The position numbers and the translations under genes are program-made. A model generated the notes under the pieces. It was given only the letters and a program-made list of their open reading frames with translations. It was not told where the DNA came from and ran no database searches. From contig OZ037867.1 of the NCBI GenBank assembly GCA_964035575.1, positions 1-64,000 on the forward strand: 64,000 nucleotides of DNA, written 5' to 3'. Shown here piece by piece: positions 53,569-63,790 of the stretch. How positions within the stretch are numbered: the first letter of the stretch is position 1; each line of letters opens with the position of its first letter. Source of the DNA: Rhynchopus sp. YZ270_cl-10 (Eukaryota; Euglenozoa; Diplonemea; Diplonemida; Diplonemidae).

Positions 53569-56145
53569 TCATATTCTGTCGTGGAAGTCTGCAAAGACCG
53601 GCGGCACGTCGCTGCTGAGGCCCTTGCGCACCCGGGTGGACCGCACAAGGGCGGCTGCCTCCGTCCCAGCCTCAACCGGGTTCCCGGGGTACACATCCCA
53701 GTGGTCAAACACACACTGCAGGGTGGCATGCCCACCTGTCGCCGAACGTACAGCTGCAGTGAACCCAAACGACTCGGACACAGGGAGGTACGCCTGCAGG
53801 CTGTACATCGTCGTGCCTGGGCGCTGCAACTCCCCAAGCATTGTGCCTCGCCGGCGACTCAGCACCCCGTACACACCCCCAATCGCGTGCTCCACAGTCT
53901 GCACGTCAACAAGGAACACAGGCTCCAGGAGGGCCGGCGCCGCAGCCAGGTACGCCCCAAGGTATGCCCGGCGCGACATTGGCATCACCGATCCGTGCCC
54001 GCGGTGGATTGTGTCGCTGTGCAGCATCATGTCCTCGAGGTTCACACGCACCCCACGCATGCGTTCCCCGCACAACGGTCCCTCCGACGTCGCCCAGTCA
54101 AACCCAGCACTCAGGGCGTCGCGCATCTCTCCCACGTTCGCCACCGCACGCGTCCGGTCCACAACCACGTTCGGTCCAGTCCGGTCCGGCCCAAAGAACC
54201 ACACCTTGCGCGCCTCCGCCAGGTCCCAGTCGAACCTGTCCGCCAGCACATGTGCACGCAGCTTCGCGTCGCCGGCAGCGTGCAGGTGGTCTTCACACGC
54301 CTCAATGCCTGCACACAACTCCGCCCCAAGCGGCTCTGCCGTGCAGTACACACGGTTGTGGCGGTTCGCCGACACCGCAAGACACGTGCGCGCACTCGTC
54401 TCCATCACCGTCTCCCGCAGCGACACCACAGGCTCGCTCACCTTCAGCTTCGCCCCAGCCATGAAGTCTTCCTGCAAGTCCTTCAGGCAGATCTCCAGGT
54501 GCAGCTCCCCGGCACCGGCCACAATGTGTTCCCCGGTCTCCTCTGTCATGCACTGCACAAGCGGGTCTGCCTTCGCCAGGCGCTTCAGCCCCTCCACCAG
54601 CTTCGGCAGGTCGGCCGCCACCACAGTGTCCACTGCCACCCGCACCACAGGCGACACACTGTACTTCATGCCACGCAGCGGGTGGCAGTCTGCGTTCTCC
54701 GCCTCCGTCAGCGTCGCCGACTTCACAATGCACCCGTCCACACCCACAAGCCCAACCACGTTCCCGCAAGGCACACCGTCCTCCATAGACTCCATGTGCT
54801 TCCCCATCATCAGCAGCGTCCGCTGCACCCCCTTCACAGACAGGTCCTGCTTCTTCCCCATCTCGTAGTTCGGCCCCATGATGCGGCACTTCTGCCCAGT
54901 CCGCACACGTCCCGAGAACACCCGCCCAAAGGCAATGAACTTCCCCTCGGTCGACGGGATCATCTTCGACACGTACATCACAAGGGGTCCTGCTGGGTCG
55001 CAGTCCCGCACACCGGCAAAGTACCTGTCCTCCAGCACATGCCATGATCCTGTGGGTGTATTTGGGTCCTTCCCAGTGTACAGCTGTGCCGCACGGTACC
55101 GCTGTGCCATCTTCGGCGACGGGAGCTTCGTGACAATCATCTGCAGCAGTGCGTCGGACGCAGGGAGGAACTTCCGCATCACACACTTCAGCAGCGCCTT
55201 GTGCGTCAGCGCACGCTCGTCCCCCTTCAGCGTGATGTTCAGGCCCTGCAGCATCTTCTCCAGCTTCGCTGTCTTCCCGTTCATCACAGCATCAAACACG
55301 TTCCGGAGGGGCTCCATGCAGAACTGGCAGAACGCACGTTGCTGCTGCTTCCCGCCACTGCCTGCAGCCGCTCTCACCCACTTCTTCCGTTCCGCATCGA
55401 AGAAGTTGTCGCCCCACAGCCGCTCCACCATGCGGCCCTCGTCCACCCCAAACTTTGCAGCGTACTGACGTGCAAACTGGTGCAGCGTGAACGCCCAGGC
55501 CTGCAGACCGCTCCCGAACCCAACTGTCCCGTCGACGGGGCTCACCTGCACATCCCCAAGCACAGCGTCGTTGTACGTCGCCACCATCACATTCACAGAC
55601 TCAATCGTCCTGTGGAAGGCCTGGTACGCCTCCTCCGGGTCCAGCTGCAGCTCCAGCAGCGCACGGTCCACCTTGTTCACGAAGAGCACAGGCTTGATGC
55701 GCTCCGCGAGTGCCTGCCGCAGCACAGTCTCAATACCGCAAGATATTATCACACCCTCAACGCAGTCGACCACCACAAGCGCACCGTCCGTCACGCGCAG
55801 CGCTGCAGTCACCTCGCTCGAGAAGTCAATGTGCCCGGGCAAGTCAATCACATTCACGAGCACGTCCCGGTACGCACTCCCGGTCGCCGCCAGCAGCGCC
55901 GTGTCGTCGACAAGCGTCTCCGCCACACGGTACTGCAGCGACACGGGCGTCGACTTGATGGTGATGCAGCGCTGCTGCTCGTCCTTCCGTGTGTCTGTCC
56001 CGCGTGCGTCCCCGGGGCTTGCGCTCAGCCCCGCTGAGTGCAGGAGCGAGTCTATCAGCGTCGACTTCCCGTGGTCCACGTGTGCGATCACACTCAGGTT
56101 ACGGATCTGCTCGGGGCGGTCCATCACTTCCCGCACATCCCGCAT
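53569..56145 (-). CDS. Divergent translation elongation factor 2 (EF-2)
   Basis: 858 residues, the length of EF-2, without introns. This GTPase moves tRNA and mRNA through the ribosome. Seen: P loop AHVDHGKS (21-28), effector region TDTRKDEQQRCITIKST (50-66), DLPGH (101-105; DSPGH in nearly all EF-2), NKVD (157-160), the conserved blocks TVGFGSGLQAWAFTL and ESFGFTAAVRSATGG, and the diphthamide loop TIHRGHG with His714. It lacks the large insertion of EFL1, so EF-2 is the better call. Two universally kept sites differ: GVCVQTETVLRQ reads GVIISCGIETVLRQ, two residues longer (131-143), and HRGGGQ reads HRGHGS. It may be a fast-evolving only copy or a specialised paralogue. Confidence 0.85.
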   Translation of the reverse strand: MRDVREVMDRPEQIRNLSVIAHVDHGKSTLIDSLLHSAGLSASPGDARGTDTRKDEQQRCITIKSTPVSLQYRVAETLVDDTALLAATGSAYRDVLVNVIDLPGHIDFSSEVTAALRVTDGALVVVDCVEGVIISCGIETVLRQALAERIKPVLFVNKVDRALLELQLDPEEAYQAFHRTIESVNVMVATYNDAVLGDVQVSPVDGTVGFGSGLQAWAFTLHQFARQYAAKFGVDEGRMVERLWGDNFFDAERKKWVRAAAGSGGKQQQRAFCQFCMEPLRNVFDAVMNGKTAKLEKMLQGLNITLKGDERALTHKALLKCVMRKFLPASDALLQMIVTKLPSPKMAQRYRAAQLYTGKDPNTPTGSWHVLEDRYFAGVRDCDPAGPLVMYVSKMIPSTEGKFIAFGRVFSGRVRTGQKCRIMGPNYEMGKKQDLSVKGVQRTLLMMGKHMESMEDGVPCGNVVGLVGVDGCIVKSATLTEAENADCHPLRGMKYSVSPVVRVAVDTVVAADLPKLVEGLKRLAKADPLVQCMTEETGEHIVAGAGELHLEICLKDLQEDFMAGAKLKVSEPVVSLRETVMETSARTCLAVSANRHNRVYCTAEPLGAELCAGIEACEDHLHAAGDAKLRAHVLADRFDWDLAEARKVWFFGPDRTGPNVVVDRTRAVANVGEMRDALSAGFDWATSEGPLCGERMRGVRVNLEDMMLHSDTIHRGHGSVMPMSRRAYLGAYLAAAPALLEPVFLVDVQTVEHAIGGVYGVLSRRRGTMLGELQRPGTTMYSLQAYLPVSESFGFTAAVRSATGGHATLQCVFDHWDVYPGNPVEAGTEAAALVRSTRVRKGLSSDVPPVFADFHDRI

Positions 56146-56207
56146 TGTGAAGTTACCCCCTCACGTGTGCACAGAGTAAATAACGCTTGAGGTTGTGTCG
56201 TTCCTTT

Positions 56208-56209
56208 CT
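56208..56209 (-). promoter_or_regulatory. Possible trans-splice acceptor of the EF-2 gene
   Basis: On minus, CCTATCACAACAG ends here, leaving a leader of 62 bases. The pyrimidine tract is weak. Confidence 0.3.
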
Positions 56210-56355
56210 GTTGTGATAGGATGTGGCCGGGTTTTAAACCATACAAAACAAAGCAACCACCACAACACATTTGTGTAATATACTGGGATAGGACAAAAGG
56301 ACAAACTGTTTTTTTTTTACTGTGCGTAAGTCACAGGGAAAAAACCGACATATTC

Positions 56356-57285
56356 TCACATCTGCGATGCGTAGGCTAGGAGGAGGGATTCTGCTTCGTC
56401 TGCCATTTCACTGAATATGGAGACCCTCTCCTGACTCGCTTGCAACACGAGGCTGGCACGCCCCTTCGACTCCGCTATGTAGGTAGTGTGCGCTACATTG
56501 AAGAAGGCGGCTGCTGCGGTGTGGGTGGCGAAGGCGGCACCTTCTTCTGCCTCTATGCCCTGCCGCAGGGTGTGCTGCTGCGTCACGATGTGCACAAAAC
56601 AGCTGCGCAGGATGGTACCCACACCTGCAGCCACACCAGCGTACAGCTCCCCCAGCACCGTCGCTGCTTCCTCCGCCACCCCCGCACGCTCCGCCACCTC
56701 GCCACACATCACCGCCGCCTCTGCTTCCGCGTCCACCCGCATCGCCTCACACCTGCGCATCGCACGCACCTTCCTCCGAGTCACTTTGCGCATCACCTTT
56801 GCACGCAGGCGCACCTCCTCTGCGTCCACGACGCCACGTCCACACACCTCCTCGGACACCACCACACACCGCGCCTGGCGTGCCTGCAGGGCACGGAACA
56901 GCGGTGCGATCTCTGTCCTCATCCGCTCCCCCTCTTGAGAGGTCAGCGCTGTGTACGCATCTGCCCAGCCGGCTTCGATGAGACGCTTGCCTTCAATGAA
57001 GCGCTGCTTCTTTGGGAAGAGTGATTCGATAGGTGCCGGTGGTGGTGTCTGTGGTGTCTGCGGTGTTGGTTCAATATCTGCCTGCGTCTCTGGTGCGTAG
57101 TATATATCTCGCAGTTCATGTCCCGGAAGCTTAAGAGCCGCCAGCTGTGCAAGCAGGCGCCGATGCGCCACCATATCCCCACGCATGCGGCAGGCAGCCT
57201 TCTGGTACAGCACACGGCTCTCCCAACGCAGTGCGGTGGCAGCCTCATCGGGGCCCTGCTGCATGAGGGGTGTCATGTCGTGCAT
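56356..57285 (-). CDS. Unrecognised alpha-helical protein (309 aa)
   Basis: Not recognised. Rich in Ala, Glu and Arg with long predicted helices (residues 20-55 and 105-300). A Pro/Thr linker (TPQTPQTPPPAP) lies near residue 75 and the basic stretch VMRKVTRRKVRAMRRCEAMR near 165-185. No membrane segment or signal peptide. The ATG lies 6 bases after an acceptor-like AG. Its neighbour upstream in transcription is another coiled-coil protein and the CFAP20DC-like gene is next, so a cytoskeletal or flagellar role is possible but unproven. Confidence 0.6.
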   Translation of the reverse strand: MHDMTPLMQQGPDEAATALRWESRVLYQKAACRMRGDMVAHRRLLAQLAALKLPGHELRDIYYAPETQADIEPTPQTPQTPPPAPIESLFPKKQRFIEGKRLIEAGWADAYTALTSQEGERMRTEIAPLFRALQARQARCVVVSEEVCGRGVVDAEEVRLRAKVMRKVTRRKVRAMRRCEAMRVDAEAEAAVMCGEVAERAGVAEEAATVLGELYAGVAAGVGTILRSCFVHIVTQQHTLRQGIEAEEGAAFATHTAAAAFFNVAHTTYIAESKGRASLVLQASQERVSIFSEMADEAESLLLAYASQM

Positions 57286-57291
57286 GAGGTG

Positions 57292-57293
57292 CT
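57292..57293 (-). promoter_or_regulatory. Probable trans-splice acceptor of the 309-aa protein gene
   Basis: On minus, CTACCAACCCCCACCAGACAG and a second CAGACAG end here, six bases before the ATG. Confidence 0.45.
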
Positions 57294-57420
57294 GTCTGCT
57301 GTCTGGTGGGGGTTGGTAGCAAAGGTAGACGGGAAAGAAGAGGTGGTTACTTTTTTGAGCAAGGCTGAGATTTTTCCAAATGGGTGTAAATGGGTGGCTG
57401 GAAAGCCGTGTTTATTTTGT

Positions 57421-58532
57421 TTACCCTGGCAGGGGATGTGCCCAGCAGGAGTGAGGCGGGTCGTACGCAGTGCGTGCCTTGAGCTGGGTGAGAACTGCCT
57501 GGAGCTCGTCGTGCTCCTGCATGGCGTGGTGTGCGATGCAGCCGTGTACCTGTGTCGCTTCCTGGGCGTGGCGGATGCGCACCTCGTTGCGCCACTGTGC
57601 CTCGCACTTCACCTTGCGCAGGTGTGCCTGCTTAGCACTCGCCAGGCGATCACGGTCGCGGCGCACTTCCTTTGTTTTCGCACAGTTCCACCGAAACACC
57701 TCACTCCGCCCGATCGCAAGCTCCTCCGCACGCTGCAGCTGTCGCAGAAGCTCCTCCTGAAGAGGTTGAAAGAATGTTGAATGAAAAAGAGTTTTTGCTT
57801 GACAACTTTTCGAGTACCAACTTTTTAATGATATGCAATGAATCGCCCCACACACAAAAACGTAGTACGTTTTTTTTTGTGTTTTTGGTACGCCCCAACA
57901 TGACACAGAAGCTTCCTGAAAACAAAAAATAAAACTCATACTTCACGCTCCATGCGCTTCTGGTTGAGGAGGCTCTTTCGCGAGCGTGCGACGTCCTGCC
58001 GGAGCTGCAGCTTTGCACAGGCGACACGTGCCCTGCGGTCGCGCATGTCTTGCTTGTTTCTGCGGGCGCAGAGCTCTGTTAGGGAGGGTGCAGCGCTTGC
58101 ACCCACACTCGCACCTCCCCCACCCCCACCACCCCTCCGCACACTCAGATCCGCCTTGTGCTGTGCCTTGCCGATCTCCGCCCTGAGGACACGCGCACGC
58201 TGCTGCCAGAAGGCTGCGTCGCGCATCGTCGCCCTGCAGTCGCGGATGTGCTGCAGAGCACGGTTCTTCGTGGGGTGGCGCCCTCCACCTCCACCTCCAC
58301 CACACGCACTGCCCCTGCCACTGCTGCGGCTGCGACTCCCCTGTGCAGACGCAGGCCGTACACGCAACGGAGACGCACCGCCCACACCTACACGCACACC
58401 CCCACTCTCACGCAGGCTCGCTGGCGGCGTCTGCGGGCGTGGTGTGCATGGTGTACTGCTGGCGGTGCTTACGCTGGTGGTGTCCTCTGCCTCCCCTGGG
58501 TGTGGAGGGAGCGGGTCCACAGGGCAGACCAT
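57421..58532 (-). CDS. Unrecognised coiled-coil protein (308 aa, two exons)
   Basis: Exons 58532-57942 and 57756-57421 flank a 185-bp intron (GTATGAG ... CAACCTCTTCAG); they sum to 927 bases. The first ATG in frame is 58532 (MVCPVDPLPPH). The N-terminal 100 residues are Ser/Gly/Pro/Arg-rich with Gly runs. From about 110 on it is a basic coiled coil (QHIRDCRATMRDAAFWQQRA, KLQLRQDVARSRKSLLNQKR, EELLRQLQRAEELA). It resembles centriolar or flagellar coiled-coil proteins in style only; no family recognised. A second possible acceptor, TTGTTTTCAG, lies just inside the intron and opens a frame leading to a stop. Confidence 0.6.
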
Positions 58533-59947
58533 CAGTAAGGGGAAACCAAACCTTTTGTCTTTTTTTATCAAATCGTCTCTTTGTGTAATAAAGGGTGAAA
58601 AAAAGGTTACAAAAAAGCTTAAAAAGAAGTTGGGGCTGTGTGTTTAGTTTCCTATTAAAAAAATATTCTGGGGAGTGAGTGGGGAAGAGTGAGGGGTCTG
58701 TCAAAAAAAAAATGTGGGGTTTTCTAAAGGGGCTTTTTTTTTTTTTTAATCTATTCAGGGTTTCCGCCAGCATTTGGGGTTTCAGGATTTGGGGGGGTCC
58801 ATCAAAAAGACCCCCCAAAAAATTTTTTTTCTCCCCGCAAGAGCGGTCGTCGCGCGCTTCGCGCGCGCCTCCCTGGCAGCCACAGGTGGAGAGGCGAAGG
58901 GTGCTGCGGGGGGAGGGCCGCAAAAAAAATTTCGGGAAGGGTTGAAAGGGCGGGGGGAGCTCACTGCCGATTGAGGTGTCACTTCCACTAGGCTGCAGAA
59001 AGGCTGTCTTTGCTTTTTTGTTGTGTCGACAATCACCTGCTAGTGCAGGATCTGGTCGGGGGTGGAAGCTTAACAAGGTAAGGGTCTTGTGAGAGGGTGA
59101 TGGCATTTGCTTTTTTCGTTGTATGGCGCTACAGTGATTATGGCCAGCCTGATTATGGCGCTACAGTGCTGCAGTTGGAACATGTAATAGAAAGTGAATG
59201 TACTCGCTGCTTGCATCGAAGCCTCCTTAAAAAAAGGGGCAACCACATAAGTATCAATGGGGATATATCAATATCAAATAGTCAGCAACAGCGCCGCAGG
59301 CGCACGGTACGCTACTTTTTCTTTTTCTCTTTTAGATTTCCCCCCCCTTTTCTTCCACTTCTTTTGACACAGCGAGCCAAATGCTCTGCACGGTGGGGTC
59401 ACATGACCACGGGGGGTCATCTACAACCTCCAAAACCCCATTTTTCTTGGGGGGGTCCATGGGCCCCCCCAAACCCCTGTAAAAATCCGGATTTTTCTGG
59501 GAAAAATATTAGGGGGGTCCATGGTCCCCCCCGGTCCCCCTTGGCGGAAACCCTGCTATTCTCGTGGGCGAGGCTTTCGTTTCGTTTATTTTGTTTTGCC
59601 TGGTACTCCCCTGCCAACGTGCAACCCCCTCTCTCACAACTACAAAAAGAAACCTGCAGTAACAATCACAGATTTCGTATTCTCTATAAGTTTGGGGTTG
59701 GTCAGCTCTAAAGGGATATCTATCGTCTTCAAGAGAAAACTAAAGAAAAAAATACGTTTCCAAAAATGGGTTGGAACGTTCTTCGAGTTTTTGCTTCCCT
59801 CTCCCCCTTCCCACCCCTCTAAAAAAGAATAAAATTGAGAAAAGATGTGTGCCCAATACAGCGATCAGAACACACACCACCCAGAGACCCAGAGACCTGA
59901 GACAAAACCCTGCTGCGGACCCAAAAGAAGCATTTTTTTTTCGCTTC
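58533..59947. other. Intergenic region with homopolymer and G/C-block repeats
   Basis: About 1.4 kb without a recognisable gene. It holds GGGGGGGTCCAT blocks at 58790, 59449 and 59513, a GC-rich hairpin (CGCGCGCTTCGCGCGCG, near 58850) and a direct repeat GATTATGGCGCTACAGTG-like near 59130-59170. A GCGCCGCAGGCG motif at 59290 is shared with dispersed family GCC. Confidence 0.55.
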
Positions 59948-62900
59948 TCAATCGGCAGCAAAGTACTCATTTGATGTGGGATCGTAGTAAACGTGCAGAG
60001 ACGGGTCGTACAGCAGGGTGCGTGGCTGAGAGGTGTCGGCTTCAGGTACTGCCGCAGCCTCTGCCTTACCTGCACCACCCCCTGGATCCACACCCGCATC
60101 CTTCTGTTGTGCTTCCATGCGTGCATCTGGCGGGCCGGAGGGGTCCACCTCCTCTTGGCCCGGTATGGACCAATCACTCAACACAGAGTCCCCATCATTG
60201 CCCAGCACATTTGAATCAAAGACAACAACGTCGTCCATGTCTGTTGTGTCGTGTGCCCCTGCGTCCCAAGCATGTCGTGTGGTCGGTGTGTGTGAAGGTG
60301 CGTTTCGTGTGTCGCGGCTCTTCCGTGCACTGCGGAGGCCTGTGAACGGGGACATCCCCGAGAGTGCGGAGAGGGCGGTTGCGGAGCTTGCACCAAGGCC
60401 ACGGCAGCGCTCGTCGTGGCTGTCGTCGTGCTGGCTGCGTGCACTGCGCACTGCTGGGGTAGGGAGGTCGGCAGAGAACTCGCTGAGGGTGCTGTTGTTG
60501 AAGTGGAACCCACGCTTCACGTCGCTTTGTGGTGTCGGCGTCGGCAGGGGTCTGCTGCTGTACCGCGGCCGGTGCCGCCCGTTTGCGGAGACAGGGGTGC
60601 CTGACGTGGAGTGTCCGTCATACGTCGACATCGAGTACGTGAGGCCCTTAGGCGGCAGCGTCTCAGGCGGCACAGCGCACAGTGGAGCGGAGATGTGTGT
60701 GTCCGTGCTGGCCTCCTCCTCCCAGCTGTTCGCAGGGTGCGGCATCGGCAGGTCCACACGCAGCACGTCCTGCGCAGCGAGGATCGACGGCTGGCGGTGT
60801 GGGTGGTGTGCGGCCGGCTTCTCCTTCACCACCTCGCAACCCTCCATCGCACCGAGGAGCGATCTGTAGGTAGGTAGGTAGGGGGTGTGTGGTTGGTGGC
60901 GATGTGAAGGGCATACCTACGCACAGCATGCTTGCTGGCGGCAGGGAGCGAGTCGTGGGCTAGGTTGACCTTCATGAGCTTGCGTTCGACACTGAAGAAA
61001 GTGGGGAATATTTTGACAATAAAATTGATCATGACCGACAGGTCTAGCAACACATCAGGACATACCTGCTGAGCGTGCCATCTGGCTTTTTCCGCAGCGA
61101 CCTCTGTGGGGAGTGTTCGGACGGCATCGGTACGTGCGGCGACGTCGACGTGCGTGAGAGCGACGGACTTCTGAGAGAGTCGTCACAGGGCTGCGTCATG
61201 TTCACGTCCACAGTGCCCGCGGTCCCTGCTTCTGTCGCATGCTGCAGGCGCTCAGAGCGCAGTGGTGACCGTGCAGACGCAGGCGAGAGGGGTAGGGCTG
61301 ACAGCACAGAGAGGCCGGCTGCCGAGAGGTCGTTGTGTGCACCCTTGGTGGAGGTGGCCTCCTCGGACTCGGAGCGGTCGAGGGAGTGCACGGCTTCTGC
61401 TGCCGCTGGCTCTGCTGTGTTGCTGCTGCTCTGATGACGGTGCACGTTGCTGCGCTCTGCCTGTGCAGGAGGCACACAGCTACCCAAAGAAGCGTCCACA
61501 GCCGCATCCTCCCCCTCATACAGCAACGTCTCCTCACGGTGCTGCTGCAGACCCGCCTCAATCTCGCGTGTGCTGTTCGTGATCTCCATTTCCATCTCGC
61601 GAATCTCACGCAGCAGCTGCATGCCGTACGTGTCGTTGTCGCTGTCCTCCGACTCTGCGGCGCTGGCAGGTGCTGCGACCCTGAAGGGCATGTGGTCACG
61701 ACCCTGCCCGTAGGAGTCTTGTGGCGGAAGGATGCGGCGTGTGTCCTGCGCAGGCGAGACTGCTGCAGCAGCTCTGCCCGCGGAGAGTGTCGATGTCATT
61801 GTCTCGGAGCGGTCGAGACCGTGGGTGTGTTCGTGGGAGTGGGGGGAGTTGTGCTCGCGGTGGTCATGGTCGTGGACACGGTGCGCGTGGTGATGGCCGC
61901 TGTGGTTATGATGTTCGTATTCACGGTGTTCATCATGTGAACGGTGTTCACGGTGTTCATCCTGTATGCGGTGTCCACGGTACCCATAGTTGTGGTGGCC
62001 ATGGTGCTCACGATGTTCGCCATGGTGCTGACGGTGTTCGCTGTGCTCATGACGGTCATGCTCCTCATGCTGCCCATGTCCATGCGACTCATGCAGCTCT
62101 TCAGTGGACAGCTCACAGTGCAAACGGCTCTCATCACACGTAATGTCGTCAGCCGAGGCCCTCGGGTCGACGTGAAGCGTTGTCTGCACACTCGCTGTCA
62201 CGGACCTCTGCGCACACCGCAGCGCCTCGCCCACCTCCCCCACACTGCACACACTCAGCTCTGTCGTGTCCACCGCTGCCACCACCGTCCTGTACGCAGA
62301 TGGGTTGTACTCCTCGGAAGGGCTGCTGCGCCTGGGGCTGTGACTATGACTGCCTGCCTGCGTCGTCCCATGAGAGGTGTACCCCACAGACGACTCCACA
62401 GTCTCCCCACTCAACCTTGGGGCAGGCGACGCCACCACCTGCGCCACCTGCGCCACCTCCTCCTCCTCCTCCTCCACCTCCACTACACTAGGCACCTTCT
62501 GAAACACAAGCTGCGGCACCTGCAGTGGACCCTTCCGTGCAGAAACAGCTCGTGGCGGAAGACAGACACGCAGTGTACGGTGAGCCACCCCTACTGCAAA
62601 GTCGAGGTGCGGAGGAAGGTCTTCCTGGCACGACGGCACACCGTCTCTGAGGGACACTATCTTACGCAGCCTGCACGTCGGCCCCACGGTGATGGCCTCA
62701 ATAGCCTTGAGCTCGACACTCCCGAAGGCGTGAGAGAATATCCCCATCACATCGAAGCAGAGGTTGAGCCACTCACCACGTGGTATGCCTTTGCCTAGGG
62801 GAAGCTTTACGTGGAGGGGGTCTGAGAAGGGACGGTGTGTCGCAGTGGACATGACAATGCGCCGCTTAGTTTTACCATCGGTGCAGGCAAACTCAAAGAA

Positions 62901-63164
62901 GAGGGGCGCAGAGGGTGCTGCGTACAGCTGCAGCACGACAGTGGGGTGCTTCAGGCCCAACGTTGCCTTCGTGCTTGCAGGCACGCTAACCCGGCAGCTA
63001 GGTGCCACATCCCCTTCTATCACGATGCACGCCGCCTTCAGACCTTTATCGTACTGTCGTTTAACCGCCTTTGGCACGGTAACCTTCAATTCCTCCAAAG
63101 GTTTGCTCCCAGCAGCGCTAAAGACTTCAATGCTCGCACTGCCTTGATAGGTCAGGTGGGACAT
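59948..63164 (-). CDS. CFAP20-domain protein, CFAP20DC-like (three exons)
   Basis: Exons 63164-61066, 60991-60917 and 60863-59948; introns 74 and 53 bp, both GTATG...CAG. They sum to 3,090 bases, 1,029 residues. Residues 10-195 form a CFAP20 (BUG22/DUF667) domain: GSKPLEELKVTVPKAVKRQY, ACIVIEGD, TLGLKHPTVVLQL, LPLGKGIPRGEWLNLCFDV and CRLRKI. CFAP20 itself is a doublet-microtubule inner protein; human CFAP20DC likewise joins this domain to a long variable tail. Here the tail has a His-rich tract (about 355-452), a Glu/Ser-rich region and a C-terminal YDPSLHVYYDPTSNEYF, reminiscent of OCRE or WW-like tyrosine motifs. The ATG at 63164 was chosen because an acceptor AG lies two bases upstream and homology starts there. 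Confidence 0.82.
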
Positions 63165-63166
63165 TT

Positions 63167-63168
63167 CT
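63167..63168 (-). promoter_or_regulatory. Probable trans-splice acceptor of the CFAP20DC-like gene
   Basis: On minus, an uninterrupted pyrimidine tract of about 40 bases ends CTCTTCACAG, then AA and the ATG. With a leader of only two bases, a cap-proximal exon must come from elsewhere, by trans-splicing or from a leader exon beyond the window. It decides the start. Confidence 0.55.
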
Positions 63169-63339
63169 GTGAAGAGGGGGGTGGAGAAAGGGGGAGAGGA
63201 AGAAGGGGAAGGAGAGAGGAGAAAAATAACAGGGGTGGGCGGGCACCCTGGGGTTTTTTCCATTTTTTTGGATCGGGCACCCGGGTTTTTTCTGAGGATT
63301 TTTACAGGCAATTTTTTGGATTTTTCTGAGAACACGCTG

Positions 63340-63790
63340 CCCCCCTGCCGAAATATGTTCTCGGTTTTCCCTTTTCGGGGGTTTTTTTTGGCCTTTTTCG
63401 GGTTTTCCAAGCTTTTACCCTCACTGTCACGGGGTCATTTTGAAAAAAATGGGCAAGTTCTTGGCTGATACACGTTTTGGTCCTTACCACCAGCGAGTTG
63501 CTTAGCGGGGTTAAATTGAACTATGATTCTGGACCCACTGTAACGTGAACTGCCCCCTCGAAATTCAAGAAGGGGTCCTAAACCCGGGCGCGCTACGTGC
63601 ACTACGAATGTTCGGGATGAATATAAAACGGCGCCGCAGGCGGAAAAAAAAAATAGGGTACAGTATAAAAAATGCAGCTTTTACACCACAAAGCCACTCT
63701 GCGAATCCTTTTTTGCAGAGCAAAAAAGGGAAAATGGCGCCGCAGGCAAATTTTTTTTTAAGGTGCAGCCCTGGGCGGCGCGGAACTATT
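63340..63790 (+). repeat. Dispersed repeat family GCC, copy 2
   Basis: Matches 49840-50290, with an interior about 40 bp longer (near 63520-63610). Same CAAGTTCTTGGCTGATACA box and two GGCGCCGCAGGC motifs. The rest of the window (63791-64000) shows no gene. Confidence 0.75.

Noticed and set aside
57421-57939. Separate small gene starting inside the 57757-57941 intron
   Set aside because: The frame is the second exon extended into intron sequence; the spliced two-exon model keeps the coiled coil intact.
63165-63410. N-terminal extension of the CFAP20DC-like protein
   Set aside because: Read from the pyrimidine tract and intergenic repeat; no ATG-linked homology before MSHLTYQG.
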